This document shows positions 1 through 10,355 of a stretch of DNA of 64,000 nt, piece after piece. Source of the DNA: Atriophallophorus winterbourni. Its lineage: Eukaryota; Platyhelminthes; Trematoda; Plagiorchiida; Microphallidae. The stretch lies in the NCBI GenBank assembly GCA_013407085.1, contig JACCGJ010010488.1, forward strand, positions 1 through 64,000, written 5' to 3'. How positions within the stretch are numbered: the first letter of the stretch is position 1; the number at the start of each line of letters is the position of its first letter. The notes beneath the pieces were generated by a model. The model had not been told where the DNA came from, ran no database searches, and was given only the letters and a program-made list of their open reading frames with translations. Both the position numbers and the translations under genes were made by a program.

Positions 1-364
1 TGCTATCTGCATGCCTACTAACTCAGTAAATATCACAAATATTTTTAACACACTGTATTTTACTGTATATTTTAAATATCTTCATTAGACAGACTGTTCA
101 GAATGCAGATGTGATGAGATATTTTAACCAGCCGATTAGGAAACTAACGACCAACTGCCTTTAACCGAGACAAATTACTCCAACCTTTAGTCAGACTTTG
201 CATAACTCCATATAGACCATATCAGACTTTTAAGCAAGACAAAATCTGCATATTTCAAGTTTTTATAACGATACACGAACATAGTAAAAATAAGACTAAC
301 AATGTTAAGTGATTATTATAATTACGTTCGTTCATTTTCATACGAAAAAAGGATGCAGAGATAC

Positions 365-515
365 TATACTATATCTATATATATATCTATATCTGTACAT
401 ATCTCTCATATATATATATATATCATCTATTATTATAACATATATCTATATATTTTATATATATTATAGATATATATATATATTATCTATATCCTTATAT
501 AATATATATACAAAA
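365..515. repeat. TA-rich microsatellite
   Basis: Irregular TATATC/TATA simple sequence. The 84-codon ORF running through it is low-complexity (Ile/Tyr) and not a gene. The equivalent tract in repeat R copy 3 (40,040-40,065) is a short clean (AT)n, so this tract has expanded and degenerated. Confidence 0.9.
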
Positions 516-844
516 AATATCGCTCACTTGTTGGGAAAGCTGAAGCTGAGCAATTATAAATAGAGATTGAGATACGGAAATAGATTATTTAATGTTATCG
601 AAATTTATATTATATAATGACAAAGCGCATACGGGAATATTAATTTTCAAATTTCACGTAATTCAAAGTTTAACTCTGAGTTCGAAATAACTTCCAAATA
701 CCAATAATGGGTAATTTACAATTAATTGTTGCTAACTGCAATAAATTAAACTTTTGCCTTGTTCATTCGTCAAGGAAATTCGATTGATTTCGATAGAGCT
801 CCAAAGAATGCGGTTGCTGATCATATTACCCCTATCTGACACGT

Positions 845-1105
845 TGTGTATGTGTTGGAAATGCCTGCAAATGAACAATTATGTTGTTGAGAATGGGTTT
901 AACCCCATGTTTTGATTTCGTTAACATGTGATTGAACAGGTTCACCCTACCAACGTTATCTAACCGTGACGTTGAAGCGCATATCTTCTCTAGCATTATT
1001 TCAATGTCTCAAGCGTGTTCAGATCCTGATATTATTGTCCCTACTTGATAAGCCCAAAAGAACGAAAGCGGTCGTAGGCTGTGCGACGAAATGGCATGCC
1101 GCCGA
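845..1105 (+). repeat. Hammerhead-like repeat family A (inside R copy 1)
   Basis: Member of a dispersed repeat of about 230 bp. It starts with the marker GGAAATGCCTGCAAATGA, continues through TGTGATTGAACAGGTT, and ends with a hammerhead-like core at about 1,044-1,080 (CTTGATAAG, then GAAAGCGGTC, then GTAGG). Remains of a second core just upstream (about 825-860, CTATCTGAC..GTGTGTATG) suggest an original dimer. The core is degenerate and probably inactive. Confidence 0.6.
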
Positions 1106-1559
1106 GAATCTTCATTTAATCTAGTTCAATTAAAAATCAGGTTATCATTCAAAATTCTGTTCTCATTATAATGATACTGTCATAAGATAAAACTTTAATA
1201 TGAACGAGGTCGTTGGACTGATTTGACCCACTCTCATCTTACGTAAAAATCACAGCAGATGATACATTTGCACGAAACATGCATGAAAATCGAGCCTGAA
1301 TATCATGCAATAACATCAAGGTGAAATTCACATTTGAATGTGAAATGTTTCTTTAATGAATTGATAATACTGAGAGCTGATAAAAGAATATAACAAAATT
1401 GCTTTGTGTGTTGTGAGAAATCTCAGCGTTCGACATAGAGGATTATGATTCTTTCTCGTTTAATCGAATTTTAGCGGCATTAGCAATTTTTTTCTGTGAG
1501 CGTGACTGTTTTGAAAACATTTATTTGTAATTAACACTTTCTACTCTATAAGTAAACGA

Positions 1560-1677
1560 TGATCGTCCGAGAATTGCCCATCGCCGCGAACTATGCAGAA
1601 GGGATTGTTGGTCCGGAATCGGACATTACTACATTTGTAAAGCTGTGGAACATAGACAAATTCATGCGCCTGTGATA
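1560..1677 (+). mobile_element. RTE-like 3' end fragment (plus strand)
   Basis: Matches the terminal region of the RTE family as read on the minus strand at 3,720-3,860. Shared landmarks are GAATCGGAC, AAAGCTG..GAACAT and ATTCATGCG, which encode the C-terminal zinc-finger region. It stops where a minus-strand RTE end begins, giving a 3'-to-3' inverted pair. Confidence 0.5.
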
Positions 1678-2060
1678 TGTTGTTGTTGGCCTCATTCGGT
1701 CAATGCCAAACATGGATGTATATTACAATCGAATGAACGTTTAAGTTCTACAGCTTCATTAATGACTAAACAGACAGATTCAGTAGGAACAATCTTTTCC
1801 GCATTGCTTGCAACGGTAGTCAGAACTGCTTTACATTGCATCAGTTGCACGCCGGCTGTGTTATTTGCATTCAGCAGCCAAGAGCTGTTTCTGCTTTACC
1901 CCAGCTTGCAGACCACGCTTTACAAAATGCCTCCAATCTGAGCGGTCAAGAGCTAATTCTTTCCAACTCGCTAAGTCAATGCCAAGAGTTTTATTATCTC
2001 TTTTGCAAACATCTGCGTACCGCGATTGCGGTCTGCCATAATTCCTAATTGCAACACACC
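1678..2060 (-). mobile_element. RTE-like 3' fragment (minus strand)
   Basis: Reading downwards from 2,060, the C-terminus of an RTE ORF2 is visible: GRPQSRYADVCKRD, then LASWKELALDRSDWRHFVKR and LQAG. This is collinear with the better preserved copy at 3,679-4,622 (DVCKRD..SWEELALDRSLWRHCVKRRLQAG). Frameshifts break the frame towards the 3' end. The 3' UTR ends near 1,678 with the family signature TGTTGTTGGCCTC (plus-strand view). Confidence 0.75.
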
Positions 2061-2366
2061 ATAAAATGTCGACCTGGCTGCGCTGCAACAGACTCGATTA
2101 CCAGACACTGGTATACTAATAGGAAGAGATTACACTTTTGTTCGCATAGGATGGGGTTTTGATGAGCCTTGACTGCACGGAGTTAGTTTTCCGTTGGAAA
2201 CGACCTACTTAGCGCAGCAGAACCGAACAGAAGTTGGAGCGAATGTATTTCGACTCTAAATAATAAGTGCATTATTAATCGCATTACATTCGTCAACGTT
2301 TATCCACCGACGCTCTATAGAAAGCTTGCTGGAAATGAGGCTTTTAATCATAACTTTGCAACAGTC

Positions 2367-3625
2367 CTCAAAAACGTGACACAAAGAAACTGTGATAATT
2401 TTCCATGGTTGACATCCACCGACAGAGGACAATGAAAAACTGATACCCTAATGCGTAATTGTTGAATTATTTGCTAACATGTTGTACATTACTGAAATAT
2501 GTCAGAATTTTACCTCTGAAAAAGGCGATCAAATCTGTAAACGTTATAAAAATCAAACATTTTGTAAATAAAATCGAATAACTACAGCATTAACATCTTA
2601 TTTTGATAAAAATATCACAAAATTCTTGACAACGTGATCAACTTTTTTGGCAGCCCAGAAAGTAGATCTTCAAAAAAATGAACATGCGTTTAGAGAAACT
2701 TTCTCACTAATGTTATGGATTAAAATTTAGTTAATTCCAACTGGATATTTTCATTTGTGAGACACTCAATTGAAAATTGAATAATGTCTAAGAATCACAG
2801 ACATATTGTAGCGGAATAGCGGATGTTTCATTGATTGGCATCCCGATAAAAGTGAACGTAGGCAGGTCAATTCATAATTTTCAATAAGCTTTTAGTTCTA
2901 CTGAATTCTAATCGCCACTCCGACACCATTTATATGAGTTAGTATTCAATGCAAATTAAAAAGTTTTGAGAATCCGTTGATGCAAGCATGAAACATTTAT
3001 CCAAGCCTCATAAGTAGCAAGATAGTGCAAATTTACATAATTCAAAATTTTGAATTCTGACGCAAAGATATTCACTTAGTCAAGATTTGTTTAATGTTCA
3101 TCGTTAATCCGTGATACTCATGATGATGTTTGTTGAACACAAAACTCTACCATCCACTAGAAAGACCACTGTGGATTTGTAGCCATTTTCAAAGCAATAG
3201 TTGGTTATCAACCTATTAACTCTTTATTCATTTTGATATGTTTCTAATGACAAAACGATCATTTACAAGGGACCGTACACATGGCGATCGAGATAAACCC
3301 ATAAGCTTTTTGACAATGCATACAGATGCACATCATCTGTTAAAGCTAGTGGATTTAGTTTATCTAAATGTGAGTAGACAAACGTGATCAAAGGGATTTG
3401 TCGTGTTAACATTTTACAAAAGTTTCCTATTGTTCGCACATCCACAGCACATGGACACTACAGATGTATCCTAGCATTTTGATGTGTATAATTGAAGACA
3501 GTAATCTTGTGTTCATATAAACCGTAAAGTGATAAATATAGTTAGAATTATAAGACACAATGAATCGCGTTTGCATAAATAACCGTGACGTTAAAAAAAT
3601 ACATTGTTCACCAGATCATGTGTGA
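2367..3625 (+). repeat. Repeat R, copy 1, right part
   Basis: Aligns almost without gaps to 5,268-6,530, beginning at CTCAAAAACGTGACACAAAG and ending near GATCATGTGTGAAAACAAC. No reading frame is shared between the two copies. After this block comes a TA microsatellite and then the RTE fragment. Confidence 0.8.
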
Positions 3626-3639
3626 AAACAACAAACAAA

Positions 3640-3678
3640 TAAATATATATATATATATATATCGCTTATATATGTATA
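3640..3678. repeat. TA microsatellite at the RTE 3' end
   Basis: (TA)n with a few interruptions, directly at the 3' terminus of the minus-strand RTE. With the second TA tract at 4,623-4,663 it brackets the RTE. The element may have inserted into a TA tract, or this may be its simple-repeat tail; both are inferences. Confidence 0.85.
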
Positions 3679-4622
3679 TGTTGTTGGCCTCCGTCTGTCG
3701 ATGCCGACCATGGATGTACATCACATCGCATGAATTTCATGTTTTGCAGCTTTTTGAATGACTAAACAGTCCGATTCGTGAGGAACAACCTCTCCCGCAG
3801 CGCTTGCAACGGTAGTCAGAACTCTGTTTTATTGTATCAGTTGCACGCCGGCGGCGTGATCTGCGTTCAGCAGCCAAGAGCTGTATTTGATCCTCCCCGG
3901 CTTGCAGCCGACGCTTTACACAATGCCTCCAAAGAGAGCGGTCAAGAGCAAGTTCTTCCCAGCTTGCGTGGTCAATGTAAAGAGCTTTCATATCTCTTTT
4001 GCAAACATCTTTGTTCCGCAAGTACGGTCTGCCCAATGGTCGACTTCCTAATTGCAACTCACCGTAGAGTAGATCTTTCGGAATACGACCATTTTCCATT
4101 CTATAGACATCACCAAGCCACCGCAGGCGGCGCTGACGTAATAGGGTGTACATGCACTGTAGATCAGCTTTTGAAAGCACTTCAGCGTTAGTCACTCTGT
4201 CCATCCACGATATGTTCAACATACGACGGATGCTTCGTAGATGGAAAGCATTTAGCTTCCGTTCGTGTCTTTCGTTGGTGGTCCAGGTTTCACTGCCGTA
4301 TATTAAAGCATTTAGTACGCACGCGCTGTATACCAGCATCTTTGACTTTACAGTCAGCTTGCGGTTACCCCAAACACGAGAGTTCAATCGTGACAGAATG
4401 ACAGCCGCTCTGCCAATCCGCTTATCAATCTCCGTGTCTAGCGAGAGGTTATCCGCAATGGTTGAACCAAGATATGAAAAATGATGTACTGGTTCAAGTT
4501 GACAGTTTCTAACAGTCATGATTGATGGCGATACAGTCCCTTCACCAAGGACTTTGGTCTTGCTCATGCTGATTGTTAGGCCAAAGTCTTTGCATGCCGA
4601 CCAAAAACAGTCCATTAGCGGT
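3679..4622 (-). mobile_element. 5'-truncated RTE-like retrotransposon, open C-terminal ORF2
   Basis: Contains 292 uninterrupted codons (4,615 to 3,737). The protein starts just after the RT catalytic box (FGLTISMSKTKVLGEGTVSP). It continues through the RTE thumb and C-terminal region: SYLGSTIADNLSLDTEIDKR, VLNALIYGSETWT, LRSIRRMLNISWMDRVTNAE, RRLRWLGDVYRMENGRIPKD and LLYGELQLGSRPLGRP. It ends in a Cys-rich finger (CKRCGRGC, then GLFSHSKSC). The YADD box and endonuclease are missing, so this is a dead 5'-truncated insertion. It lacks stops, unlike every other RTE piece here, so it is probably the youngest of the family in the window. It lies between two copies of repeat R with TA tracts on both sides. 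The ATG at 4,615 is only the first in the frame, not a true start. Confidence 0.9.

Positions 4623-4663
<41 letters not shown>
4623..4663. repeat. TA microsatellite between RTE 5' truncation and R copy 2
   Basis: Nearly pure (TA)n abutting the truncated 5' end of the RTE, at the position where R copies 1 and 3 also carry an AT tract. Confidence 0.9.
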
Positions 4664-6545
4664 CGCTTACTTTCTTTGAAAGCTGAGCAATTAAAAATAG
4701 AGATCGAGATACAGAAATAGATTATTGAATGTTATCGACTTTCACATTATATAATGACAAAGCGCATACGGGAATATTAGTTTTTAAATTTCACGTAATT
4801 CAATGTTTAACTCTGAGTTCGAAATAACTTCAAAATACTAATAATGGGTAATTAACAATTAATTGTTGCTAACTCTAATAAATTAAACTTTTGCCTTGTT
4901 CATTCATCAAGGAAATTCGATTGATTTCAATGGAGCTCCAAGGCATGCGGTTCCTGATCATTTTACCCCTATCTGACCCCATGTTTTGAGTTCGGAAACA
5001 TGTGATGGAACAGGTTCACCCTACCAACGTTGAAGCGCATATCTTCTCTAGCATTATTCCAATGTCTTAAGCGCATTCAGATCCTGATATTATTGTCCCT
5101 ACTTGATAAGCCCAACAGAACGAAACCGGTCCTAGGCTGTGCGACGAAATGGCATGCCGCCGAGAATCTTCATTCAATCTAGATCAATTAAAAATCAGGT
5201 TATGCTTCCAAATTCTAATCTCATTATGATGATACTGTCATAAGATATAAATTTAATATGAACGAGGTCCTCAAAAACGTGACACAAAGAAACTGTGATA
5301 CATTTCCATGGTTAACATCCACCGACAGAGGACAATGAAAAACCGATACCCTGATGCGTAATTGTTGAATTATTTGCTAACATGTTGTACATTACTGAAA
5401 TATGTCAGACTTTTACCTCTGAAAACGCCGATTATATCTGTAAACGTTATAAAAATCAAACATCTTTGTGAATAAGATCGAATAACTACAGCATTAACAT
5501 CTTATTTTGATAAAAATATCACAAATTTCTTGACAACGTGATGAACTTTTTTGGCAGCCCAGAAAATAGATCTTCAAAAAAATGTACATGCGCTTAGAGA
5601 AACTTTTTTACTAATGATAAGGATTAAAATTTAGTTAATTCCAACTGGATATTTTCATTTGTGAGACACTTAATTGAAAATTGAATAATGTTTCAGAATC
5701 ACTGAATTATTTTAGCAGATCAACGGATGTTTCATTGGCATTGATTGGCATACTGATAAAAGTGAACGTAGGCACGTCCATTCATAATTTTCCATAGGCT
5801 TTTAGTTCTAATGAATTCTAATCGCCATTCCGACACCCTTTATATGAGTTATTATTCAATGCAAATCAAAAAGTTTTCAGAATTCGGTGATGCAAGCATG
5901 AAAAATTTATTTAAACCTCAGAAGTGGCAAGATATTGCAAATTTACATAATTCAAATTTTTCAATTCTGACGCAAGGATATTCACTCAGTCACGATTTGT
6001 TTAATGATCATCGTTAATCCGTGATACTCATGAGGAACTTTGTTGAACACAAAACTCTACCAACCACTAGAAAGACCACTGTGGATTTGTAGAAATTTTC
6101 AAAGCAATAGTTGGCTATCAACGTAATAACTCGTTATTTACTTCTTGATATGTTTCTAATGACAAAACGATCATTTACAAGGGACCGTACAAATGGCGAC
6201 GGAGATAGACCCATAAGCTTGTTGACAGTGCATACAGATGCACATCATCTGTTAAAGCTAGTGGATTTAGTTTATCTAAATGTAAGTAGACTAACGTGAT
6301 CAAAGGGATTTGTCGTGTTAATCATTTACAATTGTTTCCCATTCTTTACACATCAACAACACATGGACACTACAGATGTATCCTAGCATTTTGATGTGTA
6401 TAATTGAAGACAGTAACCTTGTGTTTATAGAAACCGTAAAGTGATAAATATAGTTAGAATGATAATACACAATAAATAGCGTTTGCATAAATAACCGTGA
6501 CGTTACAAAAATGCATTGTTCACCGGATCATGTGTGAAAACAACA
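4640..6545 (+). repeat. Repeat R, copy 2
   Basis: Second copy of the repeat seen at 1-1,213 plus 2,367-3,625, same orientation. It lacks the 1.15-kb segment of copy 1. The hammerhead-like family A core it contains is at about 5,102-5,140 (CTTGATAAG, then GAAACCGGTC). A 68-codon ORF at 5,811-6,017 is broken by TAG in copy 1 and is not supported as a gene. Confidence 0.8.
4960..5170 (+). repeat. Hammerhead-like repeat family A (inside R copy 2)
   Basis: Same family as 845-1,105 but with its upstream half-unit deleted. The core at 5,102-5,140 reads CTTGATAAG, a short internal segment, GAAACCGGTC, then CTAGG. ACCGGT is self-complementary, the stem III expected of dimer-acting minimal hammerheads. 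The CUGAUGA box is mutated. Confidence 0.55.
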
Positions 6546-6870
6546 CACTATTGTGTGTGCAATTGTAAAGACTGAGGCTAGTCGCCTTGAGAGTTCGGAC
6601 CAGGAATCACTATGTGATATGTATATGAATATCACGGTTCTTTGAACGAACTCGTTAAAACAATGACATAAAAGTATAAATTTATTGACCACCTTACCAC
6701 TGTTTCCTGGCCTACTGAAACTAATCTTACTGTATCCACCTGATGACGGCAAACAGCCGAAACCTAGAGTGGTTTGTAAAAGATTATGTTGTGAGGAACA
6801 TAGCACGATGTAATTCCATAGGCTAGTTGTAATGTGCTTGTTCTTGTTTTGTAGATTTATGAAAATTGGA
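6546..6870 (+). repeat. Hammerhead-like repeat family B, monomer
   Basis: Related to the dimer at 52,900-53,290; both share CTACTGAAACT..CTTACTG upstream of the core. Here the core at 6,733-6,782 is CCAC, CTGATGA, CGGC-AAACA-GCCG (perfect 4-bp hairpin), AAACC, then GTGG. The outer CCAC/GTGG can pair as stem I. If the hairpin uses all four pairs, the conserved G12 of the GAAA box is lost. The core may therefore be non-canonical or decayed. Confidence 0.55.
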
Positions 6871-8964
6871 ATTGGTAAATCGACTAAATAATGCACAGAA
6901 ACGTTTTCACCAATGAACTCACCGTTTACATATTCTGTTGAAAAATAAACCCAAAATGGTTCTTTGTTAGAACACAGCAGTAATTGAAAACGAAAGTTAA
7001 GATCTTTAGAATTTGATTTTGTAATACGTATATGAAAGTAGTCTAGTATCTACGTTTTACAACTGGCACAGAATCGTCGTCCTTCAACGGTGTGGATACG
7101 CTAAAATATCATATAAAAAGTATCATTTTGATCGATTCTAAGCAGTTTAAGTAATACATACACCGCGTTGGGCGCTGAGCTTGATAAGAAAGATACGTAG
7201 GTTAATTGATGCACACACAAATTCACTCTGTTTAATCTATTAATTGGTCCGGTTTTGTGGTTGTGTGGATAACTTCTGCTGACGGATCATCCTACTTTGC
7301 TTAATCATGAGCACAATAATGGTCGCACACTTTGATGGTAATCCGCTGCTTTACAGGAGGCCAGAATTTGAAATTATCCGTCCGATTAACCTTGACTTCT
7401 CAACGAAATATGCATGGTTTCACCCCTTTTCCATCCCATAAAGGTCATCACTGGGACTTGTATATAACACGTAATCAACTGTGGCTGGATATTGGTTCAG
7501 TGATTGAAATTCACCGGAAATACGCCATTTTTTCATAATCGAGTGTGAGAAAAATGAAGTCGTTTGTCACACATCTTGTGAACATTCAAAACGAAACAAA
7601 GATGATAAATGAATTGTGTTGGTCGCATTCTCATGTAATCCGCCATCCGCAGCCGTTTTTCGTAGCTTGATGAAAATTTATTCCCAGTGAAACTCTTAAA
7701 CTTGTTACCCAAAATACAATTCAATGTGTATTTTCCTTTAAGCCCATGTGTAGTAAGTGGATTCGTTAAGCTAAATTCACAATGCTATTTCATAAAATGG
7801 TAGGTTCAAATATCGTAAAACAGTTTTTATGTCATTCGTCTTATAAACTAACACGAAGTTCCTACATCACTTAGAACATTTTTCTGTAGACTGTGCGTCT
7901 GAACTTGCGGTTGTTCTGAGATTTCCACTATCGCCGTAAAGTGAAACAAAAATAGTCAATGGAGGCTTGACTCTGAGCGGAAATGAATGTCAACTAATCC
8001 TTACGAACAAAAACAACATGTTCTCGTCGGCATACCACAAATCGGTGAAGGAGAAAAAGAAAAATGTTGGCGATCCAACCTTGAATTCAAAATGCTTACG
8101 TTTGTGACTACTCATCAGTAGCAATTCTATCGAAATATTCACAACATTGATGGCCATTTTGATTAATAGAAATGCAGGAATGGTATTTAGCCTTTTAATC
8201 GAACTGATAGTCAGTGCAGATTCTTTACCACTGTGTTAATGGAACCCCTGATTATAACAAATATTATCAATGGACATTCGATGTTTGACTGATCGTTAAT
8301 ATCCATCCGTGCGTGTTTCTCCAGACTGATAAACCGACTATGACTATCACTGACTCAAGTAATTTCTGAGGTTTCATTCGACTGCTCAGATGTGAACAGA
8401 TGCAGATGTTCCACGTATCTTGCCGTAACATGGTCATACTGCCTCAAAAGGACTGCTCATGAGAACGCTTGCATAATGGAATTTTGTGGCCAATCACCCG
8501 ATAAGATTCAATTTGATTACATCCAGCTTCATATTGATTTAGTTTCAGATTTGTTTTTTGACGAAAGGTTTTTCTGTGTTATATGTATTCGGTGTGATTG
8601 TTCCTCAATCTTCTTGATGAGGATTTCCTGTTAATCAAAATAGGGTACAACACAGCTGAACCGTTTCCATTCATATTCAATTCCAGATATGAACCTTTAT
8701 CGAAATTTACGTGAATGTGTAAGGTTGATCAGTATCATTTTGTCTTATGATGTACCCCCACTGCATGACGTTTTGATGGCTTGTAAATTGTTCTCATTTA
8801 TGCATATCCAATGTCTAGTTCTTTATTCGATAATTCACAATTCAAGGATGCCATTCGTTCCTTACCTTGCCAGTTATTTGGTTTATGAATTGAAGGCTAT
8901 TCCTTAAAATACTGCCGCAGATATCCGTTTGAAAAATCGTCGCTCTTAACAACTCACATTTGAT
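6871..8964. other. No recognisable gene
   Basis: AT-rich DNA with only short ORFs (under 90 codons) and no motif I recognise. The ORFs at 8,392-8,634 and 8,689-8,907 are the longest, with no conserved pattern or convincing splice context. Confidence 0.6.
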
Positions 8965-9160
8965 GCATTGGGTAGAGCGTCGTCGTCAATCTGAGGAGGA
9001 GCATATACAGCGGCCCATACAGTACTGCCTATCTGCTTGAGCGTTGCGCGAGAAATTGTTCCTTTCAACACAAAACATTTTGTCATTCTCTCAACATGGA
9101 AGTCATGTGTTTGTGTTGAACATCAATGATTGACCTCGACCGATGCAAACGTCCACGGGG
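8965..9160 (+). mobile_element. Possible RTE 3' end fragment, strongly decayed
   Basis: Resembles the RTE terminal region (GCGAGAAATTGTTCC, ..CATTCTCTCAACATGGAA, ..TTGACCTCGACCGATG), compared with 33,120-33,290 and 34,855-34,980. Many differences; orientation plus. Confidence 0.35.
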
Positions 9161-10094
9161 TGTATAATGGCTTTTTTAGAGTTTTTATCTCCTGTCGCAT
9201 TGGATTACTCGTATTATTTAGGATTATTTCAGCATCGGCGCTTGCCAATGGATGGAGATAGATCCTACGAAGTCATTCTAGAAAAGCGTAAAGTTGCAAA
9301 TATTACGTGATTCTCTACCAAACATTCAACAAGAGAATTGCTTTTAAGATAGATAAAAAAATACTGTTACGCAGTGACATTAGCATGGAACAATGCAACA
9401 TTTCCCGGCTAACAATCTGGGACGCTAGCTTTTGACTATTGAGTGTAACCCGAAATAAACACTTAAAGGTAATTTCGAAATTTTTGATATCAAGTTTCAT
9501 AATTGGCTCACCCCTTTGTTTCGCTAAAATATAAATTCAATCGAACGGTAACACAGGCGAATAGCAATCCGCTTGATTTAGAAATAATGTATATTATTCT
9601 GAGAGACAATTTGCAGAATTAACGGTTTCTATGTAATGTTATCATTCTAGAAAACCCGTGTATTCCCAGAAATAAGCTCTATGTGTTAAATTAAGAAAAT
9701 TCTCAGAACCATTTCGATGTTTTCCGTGAGGACTTGACATGCGCGTGTGTTCCATGAAACATATGTTCTTCTGATTTCAAGAAAACCTCGGCTACTTTCT
9801 CAATTGTGCAACAGGTCGAGCGTACTAAATGCTTTACTAAACTGTAGTGAGTCCTAAGCCACTCACGCAAGACACAAATGGAAGCTAAATTCTCACGATT
9901 CAAGGAAAATCCGCCGAATCTTAAACGAGTGGTAAGTGGAAAAAATTACAAGGGATGAAATGCTTTTTAAACCTGGTCTACAAAGAATATTCTCTCCACT
10001 ACGACCGCGTCGCTTACGTAGGCTGAGCCATATGTACGTCACGGCAATTGTGGTAACAAGAGGTTTGCAAACGAGACATGAAAGCTAGTGCTGC
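9161..10094. other. No recognisable gene
   Basis: AT-rich sequence with several short ORFs on the minus strand (for example 9,903-9,703) that show no family motif. I see no repeat shared with the rest of the window. Confidence 0.55.
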
Positions 10095-10355
10095 CCGATG
10101 TGACAGAATGCAAATAAGTATGTGTGTTAACGAGTATGGGTTTAACAGTTTGTATTTTGGCAAACGTGGTTAAACAGGTTGATTGTATTAGCCATATATG
10201 ACAGTGACGTACAAGCACAGCATGTTTTCCATTCCTCCACTGCTTCGAGCGCATGTGTATCTTGATCTTACGGCCCCTACCTGATGTTTACATTCAACAT
10301 GAAACCGGTCGTGAGTATGTGTTTGTGATGGGCAAGCGTGCAAATGAGCACCGAA
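10095..10355 (+). repeat. Hammerhead-like repeat family A
   Basis: Complete unit: AATGCAAATAAG, GGGTTTAACAG, TAAACAGGTTGATTG, GAGCGCATGTG, then the core at 10,280-10,325: CTGATG, a loop segment, GAAACCGGTC, GTGAG. The GAAACCGGTC box is perfect. The stem II segment (TTTACATTCAAC) no longer pairs well. Confidence 0.6.

Larger units (their letters stand above)
1..1213 (+). repeat. Repeat R, copy 1, left part
   Basis: Left part of an unrecognised interspersed repeat. Positions 1-360 align closely with 39,678-40,037, and about 516-1,213 with 4,656-5,268. A TA-rich microsatellite (about 365-515) sits between these blocks. A hammerhead-like segment of family A lies inside (about 845-1,105). I see no conserved open frame, because short ORFs in one copy are broken in the other. 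The window starts inside the element, so its true left end is unknown. It could be a non-autonomous transposon or an old segmental duplication. Confidence 0.8.
1214..2366. other. 1.15-kb segment present in R copy 1, absent from copy 2
   Basis: R copy 2 runs straight from the bases matching 1,213 to those matching 2,367 (junction near 5,268). This segment is therefore either an insertion in copy 1 or a deletion in copy 2. The trinucleotide GTC occurs at both edges, which would fit a microhomology-mediated deletion. The segment holds two RTE fragments (1,560-2,060) and otherwise unremarkable AT-rich sequence. Confidence 0.7.

Noticed and set aside
309..563. 84-codon Ile/Tyr-rich ORF
   Set aside because: A product of the TATATC microsatellite; not conserved in repeat R copies 2 and 3.
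5811..6017. 68-codon ORF inside repeat R
   Set aside because: The equivalent position in copy 1 contains a TAG and other changes; no evidence of coding constraint.
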